Position numbers and translations under genes: made by a program
Shown: one piece after another, positions 1 through 5,726 of the stretch
Position numbering within the stretch: the first letter of the stretch is position 1
Layout of the letters: every line of letters begins with the position of its first letter
DNA from: Methanobacteriaceae archaeon
Lineage (GTDB): Archaea > Methanobacteriota > Methanobacteria > Methanobacteriales > Methanobacteriaceae
Assembly (NCBI GenBank): GCA_017883605.1
Contig: JADGNH010000063.1
Coordinates: 1-10,529, forward strand
DNA: 10,529 nucleotides
Direction: 5' to 3'
Notes under the pieces: model-generated
The model's input: the letters and a program-made list of their open reading frames with translations, nothing else
Told to the model about the DNA's origin: nothing
Database searches by the model: none

Positions 1-104
1 TCACTGGTCATATATAAAATATACTGGATGCCCATATTAATGATAGCAACTGACCATTCATTGCAAAGTGGTTTCAGAGAATTATTCTACAAGGGAACAT
101 TCAA

Positions 105-116
105 CGAAATTTATAG
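105..116 (+). promoter_or_regulatory. Putative archaeal promoter of the surface-protein gene
   Basis: CGAAA (BRE-like, 105-109) is followed directly by TTTATAG (TATA-like, 110-116). Transcription would start near 140, giving a leader of about 50 bases that contains the strong AGGAGGTG ribosome binding site at 177-184. A second TATA-like stretch lies at about 10-24 but would give a much longer leader. Assigned by pattern only. Confidence 0.4.
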
Positions 117-190
117 TAGTCAAGGATAAAAATATGGTTCATGACAATTTTTGGCATTCAAGATTCACAATCTAAAAGGAGGTGAAAAGT

Positions 191-892
191 ATGCGAAAAA
201 TAGCAACCATGTTCTTACTCATTGTTTCTGTAGGTCTATTACTTGGTGGAGCAGTCTCTGCAGTAGATCCCACCGTAGACGTTGCCGTGGTTGATCCTCA
301 AACCGGTGATAACGTTACCGTGACAAATCCGGGCGACGAAGTCGCTGCAGATGTTTTGGTACAGGCTAATGATGAACCAGTATCAGTTCCGTCTGTTGAA
401 GTCACAGTTGACCCTAAAACCGGTCTTCAATTTGAACCTGAAAAAGCTATGATGATGTTGAATAATGACCCCAACCAAATAATTACCAACAACATGCAAA
501 ATTATCCAGATGAAGCATTTTTCTTCTTTAACCCAACCACTCAAACCTGGATATGGGACGTATCATTTGGAATAAATATTATCACAAACGGCGGTCAGTC
601 TGACTTACAACCTGGAGATGTTGTAGAACTTTTTGCACCAGCCATAGTCACTGACACAGGACCAATAAAAGTAACCGCTAATCTATTCGGACAAAACGAT
701 GATGAAATAACAGTACCGGTGGCCAATGATTCCTACACTTTCCTATCAGTACCAGCACCAGCACCAGTACCAGAACCAGAACCAGTTAGCGCCGAAACAG
801 TGCCTATGCAGGAAACCGGTACTCCACTAGCTTTAGCAGCTCTAGGACTACTCAGTATTATTGGCGGTGGACTGTACTCCAGACTCAGATAA
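191..892 (+). CDS. Secreted surface protein with sortase-like C-terminal anchor
   Basis: A 233-residue exported protein of unknown function. I chose the ATG at 191 because AGGAGGTG sits at 177-184, correctly spaced for it; the GTG at 182 would overlap that site. Residues 1-24 form a signal peptide (basic MRK, hydrophobic core, AVSA cleavage site). Residues 25 to about 185 are acidic, beta-rich and Ig/CARDB-like in texture, without lysine clusters or cysteines, but I do not recognise a named domain. A Pro-rich linker (VPAPAPVPEPEP, residues 187-198) is encoded by six near-identical hexamers GNACCA at 749-784. The tail (about 204-233) has PMQETG, a hydrophobic helix and a short basic end (YSRLR). 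This is the layout of an LPxTG-type sorting signal; sortase anchoring to the pseudomurein wall is inference. The gene is monocistronic, with a promoter and a T-run terminator. Confidence 0.85.
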   Translation: MRKIATMFLLIVSVGLLLGGAVSAVDPTVDVAVVDPQTGDNVTVTNPGDEVAADVLVQANDEPVSVPSVEVTVDPKTGLQFEPEKAMMMLNNDPNQIITNNMQNYPDEAFFFFNPTTQTWIWDVSFGINIITNGGQSDLQPGDVVELFAPAIVTDTGPIKVTANLFGQNDDEITVPVANDSYTFLSVPAPAPVPEPEPVSAETVPMQETGTPLALAALGLLSIIGGGLYSRLR

Positions 893-908
893 AAAAAAAC
901 TTCCAATA

Positions 909-930
909 TTTTTTTTCTTTTTTTTATTTA
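909..930 (+). terminator. T-run terminator after the surface-protein gene
   Basis: Two T8 tracts (909-916 and 918-925) separated by one C and followed by further T, starting 17 bases after the stop codon. No hairpin is needed: oligo-T on the non-template strand is the usual archaeal termination signal. Confidence 0.65.
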
Positions 931-1065
931 ATGTTTTTCTAAAGAAATTGTGATAAACTGTTTTCAATCCATATTCAGTTTTAGTAAAACATCTCCTGAA
1001 CATTTCAAATTTTTTTTAAATTATATCCGGCTTTTTAGCTCTTTTTTGTATTCATCAGGATGAAA

Positions 1066-1080
1066 AAGAAAAATTATAAA
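1066..1080 (+). promoter_or_regulatory. Putative BRE/TATA promoter of the DJ-1/PfpI gene
   Basis: A purine-rich BRE-like stretch (AAGAAAAA) leads into TTATAAA at 1074-1080. The predicted start of transcription is near 1102, leaving a leader of about 15 bases that just includes the GGAGGGA ribosome binding site at 1106-1112. Confidence 0.5.
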
Positions 1081-1117
1081 CTTTTTGTATTACATAATAT
1101 AAAATGGAGGGATTAGT

Positions 1118-1639
1118 TTGAAAATTATAGGGGTGTTAATTGATAACATGTTTGAAGATGTGGAATACACCGCACCTTCAAAAGCTTTTAGCGGTGCTGG
1201 ATACGGCCTGGTCCATGTAGGACTAAAAGAGGGAAAAACTGTAAAGGGTAAGAGAAAAGGTACACTGGTTAAAATCGACAAAGATTTTAAAGATGTAACT
1301 GCCGACGATTTTGATGCAATTTTAATTCCCGGCGGATGCTCCCCTGATAATTTGAGGGGTGAAAAAGAAGCCGTAGATTTTGTTAAAGAGTACTTTGAAA
1401 CTGGAAAGCCTATATTTGCCATATGCCACGCACCACAGCTTTTAATCACAGCACAGGTTTTAGAAGGGCGGAGGGTGGCGGGTTGGAAGTCTATAATTCA
1501 GGATATTAAAAATGCCGGTGCAGAGTACGTGGACGAAGAAGTAGTTGAGGACGGCAATATAATCTCCAGCAGAGGGCCAAGAGACATTCCTGCATTCACA
1601 GGGGCCTGCCTGAAAAGGCTGGAAATGATTCAGAAATAA
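1118..1639 (+). CDS. DJ-1/PfpI family protein (intracellular protease/deglycase-like)
   Basis: A 173-residue cytoplasmic protein of normal length for the PfpI branch of the DJ-1 superfamily. The start is TTG at 1118, set by GGAGGGA six bases upstream. Motifs visible: FEDVEYTAP near the N-terminus with Glu13 matching the conserved acidic residue next to the active site; PGGCSPDNLRG (71-81); and the nucleophile elbow AICHAPQLL with Cys103 and His104. Asp77 stands where the archaeal PH1704-type enzymes place the third, subunit-crossing Glu; Asp is, from memory, common in bacterial members. Family members have been described as hexameric peptidases, chaperones and methylglyoxal/protein deglycases, so the substrate cannot be read from sequence. 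Cys74 inside the PGG loop is an extra cysteine close to the active site. It stands alone between a surface-protein gene and a pseudogene; a stress-protection role is inference. Confidence 0.92.
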   Translation: MKIIGVLIDNMFEDVEYTAPSKAFSGAGYGLVHVGLKEGKTVKGKRKGTLVKIDKDFKDVTADDFDAILIPGGCSPDNLRGEKEAVDFVKEYFETGKPIFAICHAPQLLITAQVLEGRRVAGWKSIIQDIKNAGAEYVDEEVVEDGNIISSRGPRDIPAFTGACLKRLEMIQK

Positions 1640-1704
1640 TTAGACCGATCTAAATGATTTAAAATAAATTTGAATAATTTATATAAAAATAATGGGATGG
1701 TTAC

Positions 1705-1942
1705 ATGTCTAATGATTGGATAAGTATAAGACATTTGGATGGAAAAAATTGAGACCTACAGCGTCGGTAAAATATATGAAATTGGCCAACTTTAATCAAT
1801 AGGCATCTCAGATGTTAATATAACTCTTATTTTCAATAATGAAGGCGAAAAAATAGTTACTATAACCATTATCAACAATATCGTGGGTTACGCCCGGCCT
1901 GAAATAAAGAGCGGTTCCAAGTTTGAAATTGTGGAACTTTAA
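1705..1942 (+). pseudogene. Decayed small gene (frameshift plus in-frame stop), unknown family
   Basis: ATG at 1705 opens MSNDWISIRHLDGKN and stops at 1750-1752. A second frame, open from 1739, reads on as KIETYSVGKIYEIGQL, hits TAA at 1793-1795, and then continues without a further stop as ISDVNITLIFNNEGEKI through GYARPEIKSGSKFEIVEL to TAA at 1940-1942. Removing one A from the A6 run at 1743-1748 joins the first two parts, so the simplest reading is an ancestral protein of about 80 residues broken by one frameshift and one nonsense change. The pieces look protein-like (alternating polar/hydrophobic, beta-rich). TTTATATAAAA at 1678-1688 could be its promoter, although it sits close to the ATG at 1705 and fits a start near 1739 better. 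The family is not recognised. A sequencing error in the A-run would explain the shift but not the TAA. Confidence 0.5.
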
Positions 1943-1976
1943 TCTCAATTTTAGGGTCATTAGGGCTTGGAAATTC

Positions 1977-2125
1977 CTAAATTACTAAAAGGTCTAATTT
2001 ATTAAAAATAAGAATTCTCTAAATTAAAAAAGGTCTAAATTATTAAAAAGAGTCTTTTTAAATTCTATATTTATTAAAAGAGTCTTCTAATTCTTCTAAA
2101 TTTCATTAAAAAAAGATTTGTTCTT
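1977..2125. repeat. Degenerate AT-rich repeats in the spacer before the oxidoreductase gene
   Basis: The spacer from 1943 to 2181 contains no gene. From 1977 it holds about six degenerate copies of a motif built from CTAAATTATTAAAAA and GAGTCT or GGTCT (clearest at 1977-1994, 2033-2055 and 2070-2086). Unit length varies from about 16 to 30 bases. The alternating A- and T-runs could act as terminators for upstream transcription. Another of the spacer repeat families in this window, and the least regular one. Confidence 0.45.
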
Positions 2126-2181
2126 GTAATAAAAATTAGCTTTTAAAAAGAGATTAAATTCTTTAAAGGGGGAAAAATTAA

Positions 2182-2946
2182 ATGAATAACAGTGATAAAG
2201 GTCCATTAAAAAGTTACAGATATTTTCTAAAAGACAGCATCCGGAAGACCATAGATTTTTCGAAAACAGACCAGAACAGGGGAATTGGTGTTCCCCCCAT
2301 TGAAAAACCCCATCCAGCTGATGCTCCCCGGATTGATCTCATTAAAGCTGACTGGGAAAAAAGATATGACCTAAAATTAACCACAGCTATCAAAAACCGG
2401 GAGAGCCGCCGCTCTTATGGCCGGGAACCTCTGGATCTTGAAGAATTATCCTTCCTTTTGTGGGCTACCCAGGGCGTACGCCTGATTTCGGGAGGAAACG
2501 CTTTTCGAAATGTTCCCTCAGCAGGATGTCGCCATGCCCTGGAAACCTACCTGGCCGTGTTTAATGTTGAAGGAATTGAACCGGGCATATACCGCTATTT
2601 ACCCCTAACTAACCAGCTGATTTTAGAATCAAAAGATAGTAATATAGGAGAGAAGATGGTCAAGGCCACTTTTGGCCAGGGATTCGCAGGCCAGTCTGCT
2701 GTGACTTTCATCTGGAGTGCCATACCCTACCGAATGGAATGGCGCTACGGTCTGGCTTCCCACAAGGTTATAGCTATGGATGCCGGTCATGTGGGCCAGA
2801 ACCTGTACCTGGCCTGTGAGGCAATAGAAGCCGGCACCTGTGCCATCGCTGCCTATGACCAGGAGTACATTGATGAGCTTTTAGGTTTAGATGGAGATGA
2901 AGAGATGGTAATTTATCTTGCCCCGGTGGGTAAGCTGGTTCATTAA
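2182..2946 (+). CDS. SagB/ThcOx-type nitroreductase-family FMN oxidoreductase
   Basis: A 254-residue soluble protein; ATG at 2182 follows an AAAGGGGG ribosome binding site. The nitroreductase fold starts near residue 66: NRESRRSYG (72-80) carries the Arg/Ser residues that bind FMN phosphate, followed by LSFLLWATQGV (89-99), PSAGCRHALETYLAV (112-126), GIYRY (135-139), AGHVGQNLYLACEAI (201-215) and LAPVGK (246-251). This arrangement is typical of the SagB-type dehydrogenase domain, which in bacteriocin clusters oxidises azolines to azoles. No YcaO cyclodehydratase, precursor peptide or transporter is nearby, so this is one of the stand-alone members whose substrate is not known; a general flavin-dependent reduction or oxidation is the safe call. 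The first 50 residues (RGIGVPPIEKPHP) are a family-typical extension. It converges on the prenyltransferase gene, and its last codons form the first unit of a repeat array. Confidence 0.88.
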   Translation: MNNSDKGPLKSYRYFLKDSIRKTIDFSKTDQNRGIGVPPIEKPHPADAPRIDLIKADWEKRYDLKLTTAIKNRESRRSYGREPLDLEELSFLLWATQGVRLISGGNAFRNVPSAGCRHALETYLAVFNVEGIEPGIYRYLPLTNQLILESKDSNIGEKMVKATFGQGFAGQSAVTFIWSAIPYRMEWRYGLASHKVIAMDAGHVGQNLYLACEAIEAGTCAIAAYDQEYIDELLGLDGDEEMVIYLAPVGKLVH

Positions 2947-3062
2947 AAAATAGCTTCATATGGGTTATTAAAAAAAATAGCTTCATATTGGTTATTAGAA
3001 ATAGCTTCATATGGATTATTAAAAGAAATAGCTTCATATTGGTTATTAGAAATAGCTTCATA
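2936..3062. repeat. Five-unit tandem repeat seeded by the 3' end of a gene
   Basis: Five head-to-tail units: 2936-2960 (25 bp), 2961-2987 (27), 2988-3011 (24), 3012-3038 (27) and 3039-3062 (24). Each has the plan TGGTTATTA, an A-run, then ATAGCTTCATA. Unit 1 is the end of the upstream coding sequence, including its TAA stop (TGGTTCATTAAAAAATAG). Units 2-3 and 4-5 form two copies of a 51-bp dimer, so growth went through at least two duplication steps. The array fills nearly the whole gap between two convergent genes. Its A-runs (up to A8 at 2970-2977) read as T-runs on the minus strand, where they could terminate the prenyltransferase transcript. Confidence 0.9.
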
Positions 3063-3088
3063 AATGAGTTCAAAATATCGATTTTAGA

Positions 3089-3967
3089 CTAAAATATAAA
3101 AAATGCCACTGATAAGAAAATCATCACCGCAGCCATTAAAAAAGAGCTGGACATGGGCCCCTTTTCAAAATTGGAGACAGCCCAGAAAGCCAGGGGCAGG
3201 GTCAGGAAAATTGCCAGGATAACCTGCCAGGGAATCACCACAATTAAAAAAGCCGAAGATAGGTAGATAAATGCAGTCAGGACTGCGTGGACGATCCTGG
3301 TCCTTTTTCCCAGGTGCACCACCAGGGTATTCTTTCCCACCACCGCATCTGCCTTCCGATCAGCCCAGTGGACTGCCAGAAGATTTACCATCACCGCCAG
3401 GAATATGGGGGTGAGGATTAAAACAGCTTTAAGGTCTACGTGGCCGACCTGGGGGACATAAGCTATAAGGGGCATTAAAAAACCGCCCAGGAGAGCGTTG
3501 TCCAGCTCACCCCCGGCAGTTCTTTCCAGGCGCAGGGGCGGCATGGAGTAGAACCAACCCCCCAGCATGCCCAGGGCAACTATAAAAACTCCCTGGATCG
3601 GTAAAATTCCAGCGAAAAATGAGGATACAGTCAGGATAACGGATAGTAAAGCAAGAAGGACGGCCGCCCGTAGTGCCCATGATCTGGGGATGATTCCTGA
3701 TGGTAAAACCCCGCTCCCACCGGAAAACCAGGTACGGCGGGTGAGGGAGTCGGTATCCACATCAGCATATTCATTGGCGTAGTGGGCCATGAATATGGCG
3801 GATACCATGATCAAAAGACCCATAAAGGCTTTTGTGGGTTCGAGGGTTTGGAGCTGGTAGTAAGCCATGGACAAGCCCAAAGTGTAGGCAATTAGCCCGG
3901 CAACCACTACAAAGGGCCTTCCCATTTTTATTAACGCCACCAGTTTTCTCAGATCCAATTTAATCAC
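3089..3967 (-). CDS. UbiA-family membrane prenyltransferase (MenA-like)
   Basis: A 292-residue integral membrane protein with about eight or nine hydrophobic helices, the usual size for the UbiA superfamily. Both Mg/diphosphate-binding Asp-rich motifs are present: NEYADVDTD (Asn65, Asp69, Asp73), and DRKAD (Asp203, Asp207) within HWADRKADAVVGKNTL. The loop FSGGSGVLPSG after the first motif resembles MenA-type enzymes (1,4-dihydroxy-2-naphthoate prenyltransferase) more than the archaeal lipid enzyme DGGGP synthase. The reaction would be transfer of an isoprenoid chain from a polyprenyl diphosphate to an aromatic or polar acceptor at the membrane. Methanogens of this type are not known to make menaquinone, so the acceptor is unknown. 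The start is uncertain: GTG at 3967 has no good ribosome binding site; GTG at residue 10 or ATG at residue 15 are alternatives and would keep both motifs. It is convergent with the oxidoreductase gene. Confidence 0.88.
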   Translation of the reverse strand: MIKLDLRKLVALIKMGRPFVVVAGLIAYTLGLSMAYYQLQTLEPTKAFMGLLIMVSAIFMAHYANEYADVDTDSLTRRTWFSGGSGVLPSGIIPRSWALRAAVLLALLSVILTVSSFFAGILPIQGVFIVALGMLGGWFYSMPPLRLERTAGGELDNALLGGFLMPLIAYVPQVGHVDLKAVLILTPIFLAVMVNLLAVHWADRKADAVVGKNTLVVHLGKRTRIVHAVLTAFIYLSSAFLIVVIPWQVILAIFLTLPLAFWAVSNFEKGPMSSSFLMAAVMIFLSVAFFIF

Positions 3968-4067
3968 CCAGGAATATGCTATCAGATCATAATTAGCGAT
4001 TTAAACTATAAAACTAATTTACCTATTTTCAACTAAATTTACATTCCAGCTTACCTTAATAATTCAT

Positions 4068-4148
4068 AAAATTATGTCCCAGAATTTTTAGTAAAAAATT
4101 ATATCCCAGAATCTTTATATTAAATATTCCAGAATACTTTATATTAAA
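4068..4148. repeat. Three-unit imperfect tandem repeat in the spacer 3968-4310
   Basis: Three units of about 25-29 bases share the core TCCCAGAAT (TTCCAGAAT in the third), each followed by T-rich and then A-rich sequence: roughly 4068-4094, 4095-4123 and 4124-4148. The second and third contain CTTTATATTAAA, a TATA-like string. The array lies in the gap between the start of the prenyltransferase gene (minus strand) and the small plus-strand gene, so unlike the other arrays it sits in a divergent, promoter-containing spacer. The rest of this spacer shows no coding signal. Confidence 0.6.
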
Positions 4149-4310
4149 ATATGAGTTTGACTGTGTCTCACTGAACATCAAATCATGGTTTAACTTCTCA
4201 CAGATGATTATTTAAAGAAAACGTTTCCTAATTGCTTTATTAAAGAAACTGTGAAATTTATTGGCATCAAAAAAGCCCGAAAATATCTATAAGGTAGGGT
4301 TGCTGATAAT

Positions 4311-4487
4311 ATGGCCAAGAAAAAGAAAAAATTAGAGGAAGAAGGGCAGGTTTTTAAACTATTTCCTTCCGACGGCAGCTTTCCCGAGTTAACCAGCAGA
4401 GCAACCATCAAAAAATCCAAAAAGAATAAGAAAAAACGCGACGTAGAACTGGAACTGAGAAATACTCAAATGGATATGATACAGTAG
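4311..4487 (+). CDS. Small lysine-rich protein, unknown function
   Basis: A 58-residue open frame starting MAKKKKKLEEEGQVFKLF. It is strongly basic at the start (five consecutive Lys) and again at 34-43 (KKSKKNKKKR), with a less charged middle (FPSDGSFPELTSR) and an acidic/polar end (DVELELRNTQMDMIQ). There is no cysteine and no membrane segment. A weak ribosome binding site (AAGGTAGGG, 4291-4299) precedes the ATG, and GAAATTTATT at about 4253-4262 or CGAAAATATCTATAA at 4279-4292 may be the promoter. It ends 12 bases before the end of the convergent TumE-like gene. A nucleic-acid-binding role is suggested by charge only; I do not recognise a family. A 70-codon open frame opposite it on the minus strand has no start signals and reads as a shadow of the Lys codons. 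Confidence 0.55.
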   Translation: MAKKKKKLEEEGQVFKLFPSDGSFPELTSRATIKKSKKNKKKRDVELELRNTQMDMIQ

Positions 4488-4499
4488 ATGGAGAGGACC

Positions 4500-4871
4500 T
4501 CAACTTATCATTATCTCCTTTTCCACCACTCCTATTATCTCAAAAATATCAAAAAATTGGTGGGGATAAACCTCCTCCCCGATATGCACGTGCTGAGGGA
4601 AGGTTTCAATATCCGGGTAATGTGAGCTATTATCCCATCTCCTTTTCAAGGTTCCCTCCCTACTCTGCCAGTTTACACGGTACTTAGTTATCTGTGGTTT
4701 TTCATCAACGGTAATATACAGGAATATATCCAGAAAATCATCATTGGTCAAGAAGGCCTCGATCTGCAGATAACCTTCCAGTTCCTTTAAAAATTGGTTA
4801 TGGACATATGATTCCACTACAGGAGAAACAATTAAAGCGGCCTTAACTTCAGAAAAATAGCTTTGATTCAT
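4500..4871 (-). CDS. TumE (DUF6516) family putative toxin
   Basis: A 123-residue protein. I chose ATG at 4871 because AAGGTGG stands five bases upstream; an upstream TTG at 4886 would add five residues without such a site. Features typical of the family: the segment FLKELEGYLQIEAFL (27-41), a beta-rich middle with YRVNWQ (64-69), RRWDN (77-81), HYP (84-86), and the signature FPQHVH (91-96). It ends EIIGVVEKEI. As I recall, DUF6516 proteins are annotated as the toxin of TumE/TumA-like type II toxin-antitoxin systems, and the conserved His and Asp suggest an RNase-like site; the biochemical activity is not deducible here. It overlaps the gene upstream by 23 bases, so the two should be translated from one mRNA with the presumed antitoxin first. 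No cysteines, signal peptide or membrane segment. Confidence 0.75.
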   Translation of the reverse strand: MNQSYFSEVKAALIVSPVVESYVHNQFLKELEGYLQIEAFLTNDDFLDIFLYITVDEKPQITKYRVNWQSREGTLKRRWDNSSHYPDIETFPQHVHIGEEVYPHQFFDIFEIIGVVEKEIMIS

Positions 4872-5190
4872 TCTGGCCACCTTCAACCACGTTCAATCTT
4901 TCCGTTACCCTTTGCTGCATATCATAGAGGGATGCCCATTCAATAAAGTCTATTTTATCTCCCATCTCTCCCGATTCAAATCTTTCAATGAATTCTTTAG
5001 ATTCAAATCCATATTTCTCTTCAAATTTTTTCAGGTTACCTTCAATATCTTCCAGATCCCTTTGAAATTCATTAACTATATAGCTGGTTAGTTTATCGAT
5101 GGTATTTATAAAAACCTCATCATCTACCCCTAATTTTGCCAGCTCTTCTAAGATTTTAATTTTAGAGATAATATCAGCCAAATTTACCAC
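4849..5190 (-). CDS. Putative antitoxin partner of the TumE-like protein
   Basis: A 113-residue, acidic, mostly helical protein, cysteine-free and soluble. GTG at 5190 is chosen from AAAGGAAG at 5195-5202. Residues 1-35 are helical (LADIISKIKILEELAKLGV); 36-58 look like a coiled coil (EFQRDLEDIEGNLKKFEEKY); then comes YGFESKEFIERFESGEMGD (60-78) and FIEWASLYDMQQRV (82-95). The last part, KYGxxSxEFxxRFxxGEMGDxxDFIEWASLYDM, is the kind of conserved tail I associate with the small partner of DUF6516 proteins, where the C-terminus would clamp the toxin. I see no HTH or ribbon-helix-helix domain, so autoregulation by DNA binding is not evident. Antitoxin role is inferred from family, gene order, length and the 23-base overlap with the toxin gene. 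Confidence 0.68.
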   Translation of the reverse strand: MVNLADIISKIKILEELAKLGVDDEVFINTIDKLTSYIVNEFQRDLEDIEGNLKKFEEKYGFESKEFIERFESGEMGDKIDFIEWASLYDMQQRVTERLNVVEGGQNESKLFF

Positions 5191-5262
5191 CGAACTTCCT
5201 TTGTAGATAATGACTAATAAAAATTTGCTTTTTGGATAATTTCTAGCATAAAATAAGGTGAA

Positions 5263-5334
5263 ATAACTCTAAAACCATCTAAAAGATAACTCTAAAACCA
5301 TCTAAAAAGATAACTCTAAAACCATCTAAAAAAG
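5263..5334. repeat. Three perfect repeats with a growing A-run
   Basis: Three copies of ATAACTCTAAAACCATCT, followed by AAAAG, AAAAAG and AAAAAAG: 5263-5285 (23 bp), 5286-5309 (24) and 5310-5334 (25). The cores are identical and only the final A-run differs (4, 5, 6). The array lies upstream of the toxin-antitoxin unit (which starts at 5190) and ends directly at the hairpin at 5337-5355. Identity of the cores points to recent expansion. Confidence 0.92.
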
Positions 5335-5355
5335 ATGCCCCACCGCCTCTGGGGC
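5326..5355 (-). terminator. Hairpin plus T-run, terminator-like on the minus strand
   Basis: GCCCCA (5337-5342) and TGGGGC (5350-5355) form a perfect six-pair stem around a seven-base loop. Read on the minus strand the stem is followed by ATCTTTTTTAG, the layout of an intrinsic terminator; read on the plus strand no T-run follows. It would stop a minus-strand transcript arriving from 5360-5720, where I find only a 22-codon open frame (5394 to 5326, MRRRKLFFLMII...) that runs through the stem. It could instead insulate the toxin-antitoxin promoter, or belong to a small RNA. Confidence 0.45.
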
Positions 5356-5469
5356 TGGTATTATCATTAAAAAAAAAAGTTTCCGCCTCCTCATTCCTAT
5401 TAATTAAAACCTAAATATACCCTTTACTACTTAACACCAAGCCGAAAACCTTTTTATTCCCAATTTTAT

Positions 5470-5553
5470 ACCATCACTTTTTTCAGAAGCACCATACTTT
5501 TTTTTAGATATACTGCCACTTTTTTTTAGATACACTATACTTTTTTTAGATCT
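5470..5553. repeat. Four 21-bp units with phased T-tracts
   Basis: Four units of 21 bases each: 5470-5490, 5491-5511, 5512-5532 and 5533-5553. Each has a C/A-rich half (such as ACCATAC) and then a tract of T6 to T8 followed by AGATA or CAGA. The tracts repeat at two helical turns, a spacing expected to bend DNA. It lies about 175 bases upstream of the zinc-ribbon gene in the spacer 5191-5726. No gene is evident elsewhere in that spacer apart from the two features just before it. Confidence 0.75.
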
Positions 5554-5726
5554 TATTTCTGAAAAAGATTTAATTCAAAAATTTTTAGAGTTAAAACTGA
5601 AAAATAAAAAGCAACAAATAAAAACCCATAAAACAAAATTAACTATGTTCATGTCTTTTAACTCATCACAAGAATCCTAATTTAAGTTCAACAAGAATCC
5701 CCATCTAAAGAATCAGGAGAAACCCC

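Noticed and set aside
1090..1449. 119-codon minus-strand frame over the DJ-1/PfpI gene
   Set aside because: Shadow of a gene with clear catalytic motifs on the plus strand.
2936..3062. CRISPR array
   Set aside because: Units are contiguous with no unique spacers, they vary in length, and no cas genes are present.
2774..3073. 99-codon minus-strand open frame with repeated MKLF segments
   Set aside because: It is the reverse reading of the spacer tandem array running into the real plus-strand oxidoreductase gene; the protein repeats are only the DNA repeat translated.
4208..4420. 70-codon minus-strand frame opposite the small Lys-rich gene
   Set aside because: No start signals; the Phe-rich part is the complement of Lys codons, and the plus-strand frame has the better composition and position.
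5371..5394. CCTCCT on the plus strand near 5386 as an anti-Shine-Dalgarno element of a regulatory RNA
   Set aside because: A six-base match alone is weak, and there is no evidence of a plus-strand transcript there.
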